A DNA stretch of 64,000 bases, taken from assembly GCA_022843485.1 (NCBI GenBank), contig JALHNM010000002.1, positions 282,238 to 346,237 of the forward strand, given 5' to 3'. Under the pieces are notes generated by a model that saw only the letters and a list, made by a program, of their open reading frames with translations, had not been told where the DNA came from and searched no databases. Source of the stretch: Fimbriimonadaceae bacterium (GTDB lineage: Bacteria > Armatimonadota > Fimbriimonadia > Fimbriimonadales > Fimbriimonadaceae). Below are positions 32,784-39,838 of this stretch, piece by piece. A program made the position numbers and the translations under genes. Numbering within the stretch: position 1 is the first letter of the stretch; each line of letters starts with the position of its first letter.

Positions 32784-34048
32784 TCGTCCCCAGTATCGAC
32801 CTTCAGGCTGGCCAGGCCGTCCAGCTCGTCGGTGGGGCCGAGAAGGCGATCGACGGCGGTGACCCCTTCGCCTGGGCCGAGCGCTTCTCCGTCGCCGGCG
32901 AGATCGCGGTGATCGACCTCGACGCGGCCATGGGCCAAGGCGACAATAAGACTTTGGTCGAAGGGCTCGTCTCGCGGTTCGACTGCCGGGTCGGGGGAGG
33001 CGTTCGCGATCTCGACACCGCGCGAAAGTGGCTCGACCTCGGCGCGACCCAGGTCATCCTTGGCACCGCCGCCCAGCCCGAACTCCTCCGCCACCTTCCC
33101 CGAAACCGGGTGCAGGCCGCTCTGGACACCCGCCACGGCGAGGTCATGGCGGAGGGCTGGACGACCGGGACCGGCCGCGGCCTCTTCGAACGGGTCGCCG
33201 AGCTGAAGCCGTTCGTCGGCGGCTTTCTCGTCACCGTCATCGAGCGAGAAGGGCGGATGGAGGGCATCGACCTCGACTTCGTGCGTCGCGTCGTCGAGGC
33301 GGCCGACCCGGTGCGCGTCACGGTCGCGGGCGGGGTGACGTCGGCGTCGGAGGTCGCGGAGATCGATCGGCTGGGGGCCGACTGCCAGGTGGGGATGGCC
33401 CTCTACACCGGGAGGCTCAACCTCGGGGACGCGATCGCCGCGCCGCTCGTATCGGACCGGCCGGACGGGCTCTGGCCCACCGTGGTCTGCGACGAGCGGG
33501 GCGTGGCCCTCGGGCTCGTCTATTCGAGCGCCGAGAGTCTGCGGGCCGCGGTGGCGACGCGTAGAGGCGTCTATCACTCGCGCAAGCGGGGGCTGTGGGT
33601 CAAAGGCGAGTCGAGCGGGGCAAGCCAGCGGCTCCTGCGGATCGGCCTGGATTGCGACCGCGACGCCCTCCGGTTCACCGTCCGGCAAGAGGGAGCTGGG
33701 TTCTGCCACCTTGGCACCGCATCGTGCTGGGGCGCGGCGAGCGGCCTCGACGCCCTCGAACGGACCGTCCGCTCCCGTCTTGCGAGCCCGGAGGAGGCCT
33801 CCTACGTGAGCCGACTCCTCGGAGACCCGGCCCTGCTCCGCGCGAAACTGGCCGAGGAAGCGGGCGAACTCTCTGAGGCTCGCGAGCCCGGCCACGTAGC
33901 CGCGGAGGCGGCGGACTTGGCTTTCTTCGCGACCGTAGCGTTGGCCCGTGCCGGGAGTCGTTGGTCTGATGCCGAGGCTGTGCTCGACCGCCGTGCTCGG
34001 AAGCTGACGAGACGCCCCGGGGACGCGAAGCCGGAGGCAGGGACATGA
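32780..34048 (+). CDS. hisA: HisA-HisI-HisE trifunctional fusion, CTG start
   Basis: 422 residues joining three consecutive pathway enzymes. Residues 1-230 are HisA isomerase: VPSIDLQAG (catalytic Asp), RVGGGVRDLDTA, ALDTRHGEVMAEGW and TVAGGVTSASEV. Residues about 232-325 are HisI cyclohydrolase: GVYHSRKRGLWVKGESSG, LDCDRDAL and the zinc-site GFCHLGTASCWG. Residues about 335-415 are HisE pyrophosphohydrolase: AKLAEEAGELSEA and HVAAEAADLAFFATVAL. HisI-HisE fusion is common; HisA in front of it is unusual to my knowledge. The start must precede LIVPSIDL and only CTG at 32780 fits, overlapping hisF as CTGA; the nearest ATG/GTG/TTG is over 100 codons upstream. Confidence 0.92.
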   Translation: MIVPSIDLQAGQAVQLVGGAEKAIDGGDPFAWAERFSVAGEIAVIDLDAAMGQGDNKTLVEGLVSRFDCRVGGGVRDLDTARKWLDLGATQVILGTAAQPELLRHLPRNRVQAALDTRHGEVMAEGWTTGTGRGLFERVAELKPFVGGFLVTVIEREGRMEGIDLDFVRRVVEAADPVRVTVAGGVTSASEVAEIDRLGADCQVGMALYTGRLNLGDAIAAPLVSDRPDGLWPTVVCDERGVALGLVYSSAESLRAAVATRRGVYHSRKRGLWVKGESSGASQRLLRIGLDCDRDALRFTVRQEGAGFCHLGTASCWGAASGLDALERTVRSRLASPEEASYVSRLLGDPALLRAKLAEEAGELSEAREPGHVAAEAADLAFFATVALARAGSRWSDAEAVLDRRARKLTRRPGDAKPEAGT

Positions 34049-35283
34049 GGCTGCGCCGCATCGAACCCTCCCAGGTCGCGTCCCAGAACCGCCCGGCCGT
34101 ACCAAGCGAGGTCCTCTCGGCCTCAGCACAGATCGTCGAGGACGTTCGTGATCGGGGCGAGGCCGCGCTCAGGGAACACGCGGAGCGGCTTGGCGACCTC
34201 GAGCCAGGGGCCCCCCTAACCCTCTCGCCCACCGAGGTGGCCGAACGGGCGACGATCCTCCCACCCTCCGACCGCGAGGTCATCGACCGGGTCGCAGCCC
34301 GCGTCCGGGAGTTCGCCTCCGCCCAACGACGGTCCCTGGCCGACCTCGACGTGGCCGTCTTGGGGGGAAGGGCGGGCCATCGGGTCGCCCCGGTCGAGTC
34401 GGCCGGGTGCTATGCCCCCGGCGGGCGTTACCCGCTCCCGAGCAGCGCCCTCATGACCGCCGTAACGGCCCGAGCCGCGGGCGTCGAGACGGTGTGGCTC
34501 GCGTCCCCCCGCCCAACGGCCGCCACCCTCGCCGCCGCCCATGCCGCCGCGGTCGACGGGGTCCTGTGTGTCGGGGGTGCTCAGGCGATCGCCGCGCTCG
34601 CCTACGGGGCGGGGCCCGTTCCCGCCTGCGCGGCCGTGGTCGGGCCAGGAAACGTATGGGTCACCGCCGCCAAGCGCCTCGTGAACGGGGACGTGGCCAT
34701 CGACATGCTCGCGGGCCCGAGCGAACTGGTCGTCATCGCCGACGAGACCGCCAACCCCGGGACAGTGGCGGCCGACCTCCTTGCCCAAGCCGAGCACGAC
34801 ACCGAGGCTCGGCCCATCCTGCTCACCACGCACGCCCCTCTTCAGGACGAGGTCGAGCGAGAGCTGGACTTCCAACTCGCGAGCCTCCCGACCCGGGCGA
34901 CGGCCGAGGCCGCCCTCGCCAACGGCTTCAGCGTGCTCTGCGTCGACCTCGACCAGGCCGCAGCGCTCAGCGACCTCATAGCCCCCGAGCACCTTCAGCT
35001 CTCTACCCGAGACCCTCGCCGCTTGCGTGTCCGCCAATACGGGGGGCTCTTCGTCGGCGAGACGAGCGCGGAGGTGATGGGCGACTACGGCGCGGGGCCG
35101 AACCACACGCTCCCAACTGGCGGCACCGCCCGGACGACCGCGGGCCTCTCGGTGCTCACGTTCCTCCGGGCGCAGACTTGGCTCGAACTGAGCGACCCTT
35201 CGGCCCTGATCGCCGACACCGCCGCCCTTGCCCGAATGGAAGGCCTTGAGGCCCACGCCCGAGCCGCAGAACGACGGCGCTAA
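34045..35283 (+). CDS. hisD: Histidinol dehydrogenase
   Basis: 412-residue HisD, which oxidises histidinol to histidine with two NAD+. Hallmarks are VAPVESAGCYAPGGRYPLPSS, VCVGGAQAIAALAYGAG, MLAGPSELVVIADE, the zinc/catalytic LLAQAEHDTEA, and DYGAGPNHTLPTGGTAR. ATG start overlaps the preceding stop as ATGA. Last gene of the operon; its TAA shares CTAA with the stop of the convergent ABC-F gene. hisC and a histidinol phosphatase gene are not in the window. Confidence 0.96.
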   Translation: MRLRRIEPSQVASQNRPAVPSEVLSASAQIVEDVRDRGEAALREHAERLGDLEPGAPLTLSPTEVAERATILPPSDREVIDRVAARVREFASAQRRSLADLDVAVLGGRAGHRVAPVESAGCYAPGGRYPLPSSALMTAVTARAAGVETVWLASPRPTAATLAAAHAAAVDGVLCVGGAQAIAALAYGAGPVPACAAVVGPGNVWVTAAKRLVNGDVAIDMLAGPSELVVIADETANPGTVAADLLAQAEHDTEARPILLTTHAPLQDEVERELDFQLASLPTRATAEAALANGFSVLCVDLDQAAALSDLIAPEHLQLSTRDPRRLRVRQYGGLFVGETSAEVMGDYGAGPNHTLPTGGTARTTAGLSVLTFLRAQTWLELSDPSALIADTAALARMEGLEAHARAAERRR

Positions 35284-37226
35284 GCCTTCGGCCGGAACGT
35301 CACCCCGACACCCTGCTGCTCCCGGAGCCCTTCGAGCCGCAACGTCTGCTCCTCCCACGCCGAGAGGGCGGCGGCGACGGCCTCGGTCTGAGATTGGTGC
35401 CGCCGGGTGAGGTCGAACACGTCCGCGGTCGGTGGCAGGTCGGCCAGGGCCGCTTCGATCGCCTTCAACTCCGCTTCCTCCTCCGCCACCTGATCCTCGA
35501 GATCGGCCACCAGCCTCTCTAGCCGACCGATCTCCTTGCTCAACTCGCGCGGGCTGAGGCGGCCCTCCTCTGGTTCGGTTGCGGCCGGATCCCCTCGCTT
35601 CGGGCTCGCGGGCTTGGGTTCGGGGGACGAGGATCGCGGGCCCGTCGTGCGCCCTCGGTACTCGGCGAACCCGCCCGGGTACTCCACCGGGCCCGACCGC
35701 CGGACGTCCAGTACGCGTTCCGTCACCTGGCTCAGCAGCCACCGGTCGTGACTGATGAGGACCAGCGTTCCGATGTACTCGCGCAAGACCTCGGCCAAGG
35801 CCTCCCGGCTCGCCATGTCGAGGTGGTTCGTCGGCTCGTCGAGCACGAGCAGGTTGGGCCCGAGCTGCGTCAACCGCGCCAGCACCAGCTTGTTCTTCTC
35901 GCCCCCGCTCAAGGTCCGGATCGGCCGGAGCACGTCGTCACCGCTGAACAGGAACCGGCCCAGGAGCTTGCGCGCCGGCTCGGTGTCCAAGCCGCACTCG
36001 TACACCATGAATTCAAGCGGGGTGCTGTCCGGATCGAGGTCCGAGACGTCCTGATGGAAGTAGCCACAGACGACTCCGGCGCCCAACCGGCAGTCGCCCT
36101 CCAGCGGGTCATGGAGGCCGAGCACGGTCTTGATGAGGGTCGACTTCCCCGCCCCGTTCTCGCCGATCACGCCCCAGCGCTCTCCGTAGCGCACCGTCCA
36201 GTCCAGACCTCCGTAGAGCCTCACGCCCGGAAAGCCCACCGCGAGCCCTTTGGTCTCGAGCGCGACGTCCCCGGAGCGCTTGGCCTTGACGAAGCCCGCC
36301 GCCATCCCCTTCTCGCTCTGCGGCGCGTCCACCTTCGACTCGATGAGCCGGTTCATCATCTTTAGCCGACCCCGGGCCTGGGCGGTCCGCTGACTGTTCA
36401 TGAACCGCCGCACGAACTCGTCGAGCTTGGCGATCTCTTGCGACTGTTTCGCCGCGAGCTCGGCTTGTCGGGCGTCCTCTTCGGCCCGGAGTCGAAGGTA
36501 CTGAGCGAAGTCGCCCGGGTAGTGTTGGACTGTCCCCTGGCGTAGCTCGAGAACCGACTCCGCCGTGCTCTCGAGGAACGACCGGTCGTGGCTCACCAGG
36601 AGCACCGCCCCGTGGTACCGGCGCACCCAGGCTTCGAGCCACTCAGTCGCCTGGATGTCGAGGTGGTTGGTCGGCTCGTCCAGGATGAGCAGGTCGGGCT
36701 CTTCCAGGAGGAGCCGGGCGATCGCCAGGCGCGTCTTCTCGCCGCCGCTCAGGCTCGAGGTGGGGCGGCCGAAGTCCTCCTCCTCGAAGCCCATGCGTTG
36801 GAGCACGACCCGGACGTCGGTCTCAGCGCTGTAGCCCTCGGTCTCTAGAAAATGCTCTTGTAGGAGGGCGTACTCCTCGAGGTCCTCGCTGGTCGCCCCG
36901 GCCTCCATCGAGCGCTCGAGGTCGGCGAGGCGTTGTTTGAGGGCGAGCTGGTCGGCCCGGGCCGCTTCGGCCTCTTCGATGACCGTCCGGCCCGCTTCGA
37001 CGGCCTGTTCTTGACGCAAGTAGCCGACCTTGGCGCCCCTCGCCAGCGTGACGCTCCCGCCGTCCGGTTCGTACTGGCCGGTCAGGATTCGAAGGAGCGT
37101 GGTCTTCCCCGTCCCGTTACGGCCGACAAGGGCGACCTTGGCCCGGCGATCCATCCGGAAGGTCACCCCGTCCAACACGATCTCGGCCGCGAAGAGCTTT
37201 CGGACCCCGTTGACAGAGAGCAGCAC
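35280..37226 (-). CDS. ABC-F family ATPase
   Basis: 648-residue soluble protein with two ABC domains and no membrane segments. Walker A motifs are VGRNGTGKTTLL and IGENGAGKSTLI, signatures are SSLSGGEKTRLAIA and TLSGGEKNKLVLA, and Walker B motifs are LLILDEPTNHLD and LLVLDEPTNHLD. The inter-domain linker (AKLDEFVRRFMNSQRTAQARGRLK region) is the ribosome-facing arm, and the C terminus is a coiled coil (residues about 560-625). ABC-F proteins act on stalled ribosomes or antibiotic protection; this looks closest to the Uup/YdiF-like type. GTG start 7 nt after TACACT. Confidence 0.92.
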   Translation of the reverse strand: MLLSVNGVRKLFAAEIVLDGVTFRMDRRAKVALVGRNGTGKTTLLRILTGQYEPDGGSVTLARGAKVGYLRQEQAVEAGRTVIEEAEAARADQLALKQRLADLERSMEAGATSEDLEEYALLQEHFLETEGYSAETDVRVVLQRMGFEEEDFGRPTSSLSGGEKTRLAIARLLLEEPDLLILDEPTNHLDIQATEWLEAWVRRYHGAVLLVSHDRSFLESTAESVLELRQGTVQHYPGDFAQYLRLRAEEDARQAELAAKQSQEIAKLDEFVRRFMNSQRTAQARGRLKMMNRLIESKVDAPQSEKGMAAGFVKAKRSGDVALETKGLAVGFPGVRLYGGLDWTVRYGERWGVIGENGAGKSTLIKTVLGLHDPLEGDCRLGAGVVCGYFHQDVSDLDPDSTPLEFMVYECGLDTEPARKLLGRFLFSGDDVLRPIRTLSGGEKNKLVLARLTQLGPNLLVLDEPTNHLDMASREALAEVLREYIGTLVLISHDRWLLSQVTERVLDVRRSGPVEYPGGFAEYRGRTTGPRSSSPEPKPASPKRGDPAATEPEEGRLSPRELSKEIGRLERLVADLEDQVAEEEAELKAIEAALADLPPTADVFDLTRRHQSQTEAVAAALSAWEEQTLRLEGLREQQGVGVTFRPKA

Positions 37227-37233
37227 GGCCCTC

Positions 37234-37239
37234 AGTGTA
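37234..37239 (-). promoter_or_regulatory. -10-like element before the ABC-F gene
   Basis: On the minus strand TACACT ends 7 nt before the GTG start, with no Shine-Dalgarno. Confidence 0.45.
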
Positions 37240-37345
37240 GTGGCTCGGGCCAGGGCGGCCCCGGTCTAACGACGGGATTCCCCCGGGACATCGCCGTCTG
37301 GCATGGGCCGTGCGGCACCCCTAGTCGGATTCTCCTGGTTCTGAC

Positions 37346-37507
37346 ATGACTCTCTCCACGAGCGCTCCCGTGAAGTTCCGCCCCGACCAGGGCCTGCTTC
37401 GGGCGTGGAGGCAGCGGCGGGTCCAGCCCCTGTCTCGGACGGCACCGGTGGCAGATTCGCACCGGCGCCCACCCGGCGAGCCCCACCGGCTCGACATCAA
37501 GGCTTAA
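37346..37507 (+). CDS. Possible small basic protein (53 aa)
   Basis: In the 350-bp space between divergently oriented neighbours there is an ATG-to-TAA frame of 53 codons encoding a basic, Arg-rich peptide (starts MTLSTSAPVKFRPDQG, ends PHRLDIKA). Third positions are mostly G or C. It ends 30 nt before a perfect hairpin. A small gene with its own terminator is plausible, but the region could instead be a non-coding RNA; no known RNA motif was recognised. Confidence 0.35.
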   Translation: MTLSTSAPVKFRPDQGLLRAWRQRRVQPLSRTAPVADSHRRPPGEPHRLDIKA

Positions 37508-37537
37508 CCCACCAAAACACTCACTCTCACCTTTCGG

Positions 37538-37560
37538 GGCCGTCCCTCTCCGGGACGGCC
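37538..37560. terminator. Hairpin terminator
   Basis: GGCCGTCCC (37538-37546) pairs perfectly with GGGACGGCC (37552-37560) across a 5-nt loop, followed by TCACTTCTTG. It could end the small plus-strand gene and, in the other direction, the cyclophilin gene. Confidence 0.65.
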
Positions 37561-37577
37561 TCACTTCTTGTCCGAAG

Positions 37578-38123
37578 TCAGCGTTGGACGCGGCGGGCGG
37601 AGAGGATGCGGTCCCCCCGCTCGAGCCGGTCCACGACGTCCCGGCCGGCGGTGACCTCGGCGAAGACGACGTACATCCCGTTGAGCCGGGCGTTATCGGC
37701 CAGGTTGATGAACCACTGGCTGTCGCCGGTATCGCTCATTGGAGCCTCCAGTGCCATCCCGACCGTGTACTTGCGGTGGGTGAGGTCGTTGATCTCGAAC
37801 CGAACCGTGCGGCCCGACCCGCCGTCGCCGAGCGTCTTCGTCCCTCCGCGCTCGCCCGGGTTCTTCCGCGCCCAGCCTGGGGTGACTCGCCGAGAAGCCG
37901 GGTCGCCGGCCTGGACGACGAAGCCCGGCACCTTCCGGTGGATCAACAGGCCGTCGTAGAACCCTGAATCGACTAAGCGGAGCACGTGCCCCACGAGAAG
38001 CGGCGCCTGGTCCGGCCGCATCTCCATCGTGAAGGCCCCCCTGCCTTCGACGCGGAGGACGACTGCGGGCCGGGTCTCCGGTGACGACCCGGCAGCGAGG
38101 GCGAGAACGAGGGCGTTGACCAC
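37578..38123 (-). CDS. Peptidyl-prolyl isomerase, cyclophilin type
   Basis: 181-residue cyclophilin. Active-site segments are FYDGLLIHRKVPGFVVQAGDP, then MALEAPMSDTGDSQWFIN and NGMYVVFAEVTAGRDVVDRL. A short hydrophobic start (NALVLALAAGS) may direct export. It catalyses proline cis-trans isomerisation. The GTG start lies 6 nt after TAGACT. It is 9 nt downstream of the CrtI-type gene but its own -10-like element suggests an independent transcript. Confidence 0.88.
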   Translation of the reverse strand: MVNALVLALAAGSSPETRPAVVLRVEGRGAFTMEMRPDQAPLLVGHVLRLVDSGFYDGLLIHRKVPGFVVQAGDPASRRVTPGWARKNPGERGGTKTLGDGGSGRTVRFEINDLTHRKYTVGMALEAPMSDTGDSQWFINLADNARLNGMYVVFAEVTAGRDVVDRLERGDRILSARRVQR

Positions 38124-38129
38124 GGCGCC

Positions 38130-38135
38130 AGTCTA
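38130..38135 (-). promoter_or_regulatory. -10-like element before the cyclophilin gene
   Basis: On the minus strand TAGACT ends 6 nt before the GTG start; it overlaps the stop region of the upstream gene (its TAG is within this hexamer). Confidence 0.45.
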
Positions 38136-39578
38136 GCCCCGTCCCGGGCCCATGCGCATCGCCGCGAACCGGCCACTGAGTGTGACCATCGGCAGACCCG
38201 CGCCCGGCTGCACCGACCCGCCGACGTAGAAGAGGTTCCCGACTTCTTCGTCCCGGACTCGAAGTGGCAAGAGCCCCCAGAGACGCTCCTCCTCGTCTGG
38301 CCCGTAGAGCGAGCCGAGGTGGTTACCGTCGCGCTCGGCGAACGTCCCCGGGTCCTGGCGCCGTTCGAAGAGGATGTCCGCCTCGTCGAACTCAAGCCCG
38401 GCCCGACAGAGCGCAGACAGGGTCGCTCGCCGAAGCCGGTCGCCCTCAGCGTCCCAGTCGAGCCCGGGCTCCATCCCCGGGACGGTCAGCACCGCGAACA
38501 GGTTGGTCTCGCCAGGCGGGGCCATGCCACGGTCGGAAGTGTCGTTCAGGTAGACCACCGGCCGAGCGGGGGGGCGTCGCTCGTCGTACAGCTCCCGGAA
38601 CCCCTCCTCGAAATCGGCCGGGACGAGGAGCGTGTGGTGGCTGAGGCCGGGCACGCGCCGCCGGAGCCCCCAATGGAGGGTCCAATAGCTCGAGCTGGAA
38701 CGGATCGGTAGGGGCCGACCAAGCCAGGCACCCACGCTCACCCGGTCACGGTTACAGGCGACCGCATCGGCCTCGACCGGTCCCCCTTCGGTCTCCACCG
38801 CCGTCACCCTGCCCCGGGCGCGCCGCAGGCCGGTCACCTTCGCGCCGAACCGGAACTCGACCCCAAGCTCGCACGCGAGTCGGTGGAGGGCCCGTGGGAT
38901 CGCCCCGATGCCACCGACCGGCCACCACACGCCCCGATCGAGCATGAAGTAGGGGATGAGGAGCGCCCCGGCCGCCTTGGAGCGGTACGTCTGGCCGCTG
39001 TACGAGGGGAAGCCGTAGAAGAAGGCGCGGAGGAGGGGGGACCGGACGAACCCGTCGACGAGCTCCTTGTACGTTTTGCGGACGTCGAACTGGGTCGCGA
39101 CGCGGAGGAACCGCGGGTCGGCGAGCTGCCACGGTCGATCGATGGGGCCCGAGAACACGGTCCGCTCGAGGCCAGGCGCGACCCGGTCGAGGCGGGCGAG
39201 AAGGTCTCGCACGCCGTCCCGGTCCTGAGGGGCGACCTCCGCAAGCCGGGCAAGGCAAGCCTCACGTCCAGCTGGGAGATCGATCGGGGCGTCCTCGCCT
39301 TCCAAGTAGACCCGGGTGAACGGGTCGAGCGGCTCGAACTGGAGGTAGTCCTCGCGCCGGCGCCCCGCATCGCGGAAGACCTGGTCGTAGACCTCGGTCA
39401 GGATCACGATCGAGGGGCCGGGGTCGAGGGTGTGACCGCCTACGCTCAGCTGGGCCGCCTTGCCGCCCGGGAGGTCGCGCTGTTCGAGGACCAGTACGTC
39501 CCAGCCGTTCAGCCGGGCGTGGACGGCGACGGAGAGCCCACCGACCCCTGCGCCCACGACGACGAGCTGGCGAGCCAC
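38133..39578 (-). CDS. CrtI/phytoene desaturase-family FAD oxidoreductase
   Basis: 481-residue flavoprotein. The dinucleotide fold is VVVGAGVGGLSVAVHARLNG, followed by LEQRDLPGGKA, LDPGPSIVIL, a substrate domain, and the C-terminal FAD motif YVGGSVQPGAGLPMVTLSG. It belongs with carotenoid desaturases, isomerases and their relatives; the exact reaction is unknown because no crtB or other carotenoid gene is nearby. GTG start 6 nt after the stop of a 55-residue membrane protein gene, so the two form a pair. Confidence 0.87.
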   Translation of the reverse strand: MARQLVVVGAGVGGLSVAVHARLNGWDVLVLEQRDLPGGKAAQLSVGGHTLDPGPSIVILTEVYDQVFRDAGRRREDYLQFEPLDPFTRVYLEGEDAPIDLPAGREACLARLAEVAPQDRDGVRDLLARLDRVAPGLERTVFSGPIDRPWQLADPRFLRVATQFDVRKTYKELVDGFVRSPLLRAFFYGFPSYSGQTYRSKAAGALLIPYFMLDRGVWWPVGGIGAIPRALHRLACELGVEFRFGAKVTGLRRARGRVTAVETEGGPVEADAVACNRDRVSVGAWLGRPLPIRSSSSYWTLHWGLRRRVPGLSHHTLLVPADFEEGFRELYDERRPPARPVVYLNDTSDRGMAPPGETNLFAVLTVPGMEPGLDWDAEGDRLRRATLSALCRAGLEFDEADILFERRQDPGTFAERDGNHLGSLYGPDEEERLWGLLPLRVRDEEVGNLFYVGGSVQPGAGLPMVTLSGRFAAMRMGPGRG

Positions 39579-39584
39579 GGGGGG

Positions 39585-39752
39585 TCAGGCCGTGCGGGCG
39601 TCCCGCTCGAGCGTCTCCAGCCGGTCCGCGATTTTGTCCGCCAGGCTCTCGACGGACTCGTCCTTGTGCCGGGCGTCCAGCCGCTGGGCGAGCATCACTA
39701 GGAGCGCACCGGCGGCCGCCCCAACGATCAGGATTCCGAGGGTTCGACCCAC
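39585..39752 (-). CDS. Small single-pass membrane protein (55 aa)
   Basis: The GTG-started frame encodes GRTLGILIVGAAAGALLVML, one transmembrane helix, followed by an amphipathic charged helix (DESVESLADKIADRLETLER). TAAAAT sits 6 nt upstream, as for other leaderless-type starts here, and the CrtI-type gene follows after 6 nt. It may help localise the oxidoreductase to the membrane; that is inference. Confidence 0.65.
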   Translation of the reverse strand: MGRTLGILIVGAAAGALLVMLAQRLDARHKDESVESLADKIADRLETLERDARTA

Positions 39753-39758
39753 GGCCCC

Positions 39759-39764
39759 ATTTTA
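39759..39764 (-). promoter_or_regulatory. -10-like element before the small membrane protein
   Basis: TAAAAT on the minus strand, 6 nt before the GTG, immediately downstream of the hairpin that ends the large surface-protein gene. Confidence 0.45.
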
Positions 39765-39784
39765 ACCCGTGGACTGAAACGACG

Positions 39785-39818
39785 GTGGGTGCCGGGGAAG
39801 GACTCCCCCGGCACCCAC
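39785..39818 (-). terminator. Terminator of the large surface-protein gene
   Basis: GTGGGTGCCGGGG (39785-39797) and CCCCGGCACCCAC (39806-39818) form a perfect 13-bp stem with an 8-nt loop, 20 nt after the stop codon in the minus direction. Confidence 0.75.
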
Positions 39819-39838
39819 GCTATCGGCCCTTCGCCGAG

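Noticed and set aside
37227-37577. tmRNA, SRP RNA, 6S RNA or riboswitch in the gap
   Set aside because: The conserved SRP loop, tmRNA acceptor ends and riboswitch motifs were looked for by eye and not found; a small open frame and a hairpin are all that can be supported.
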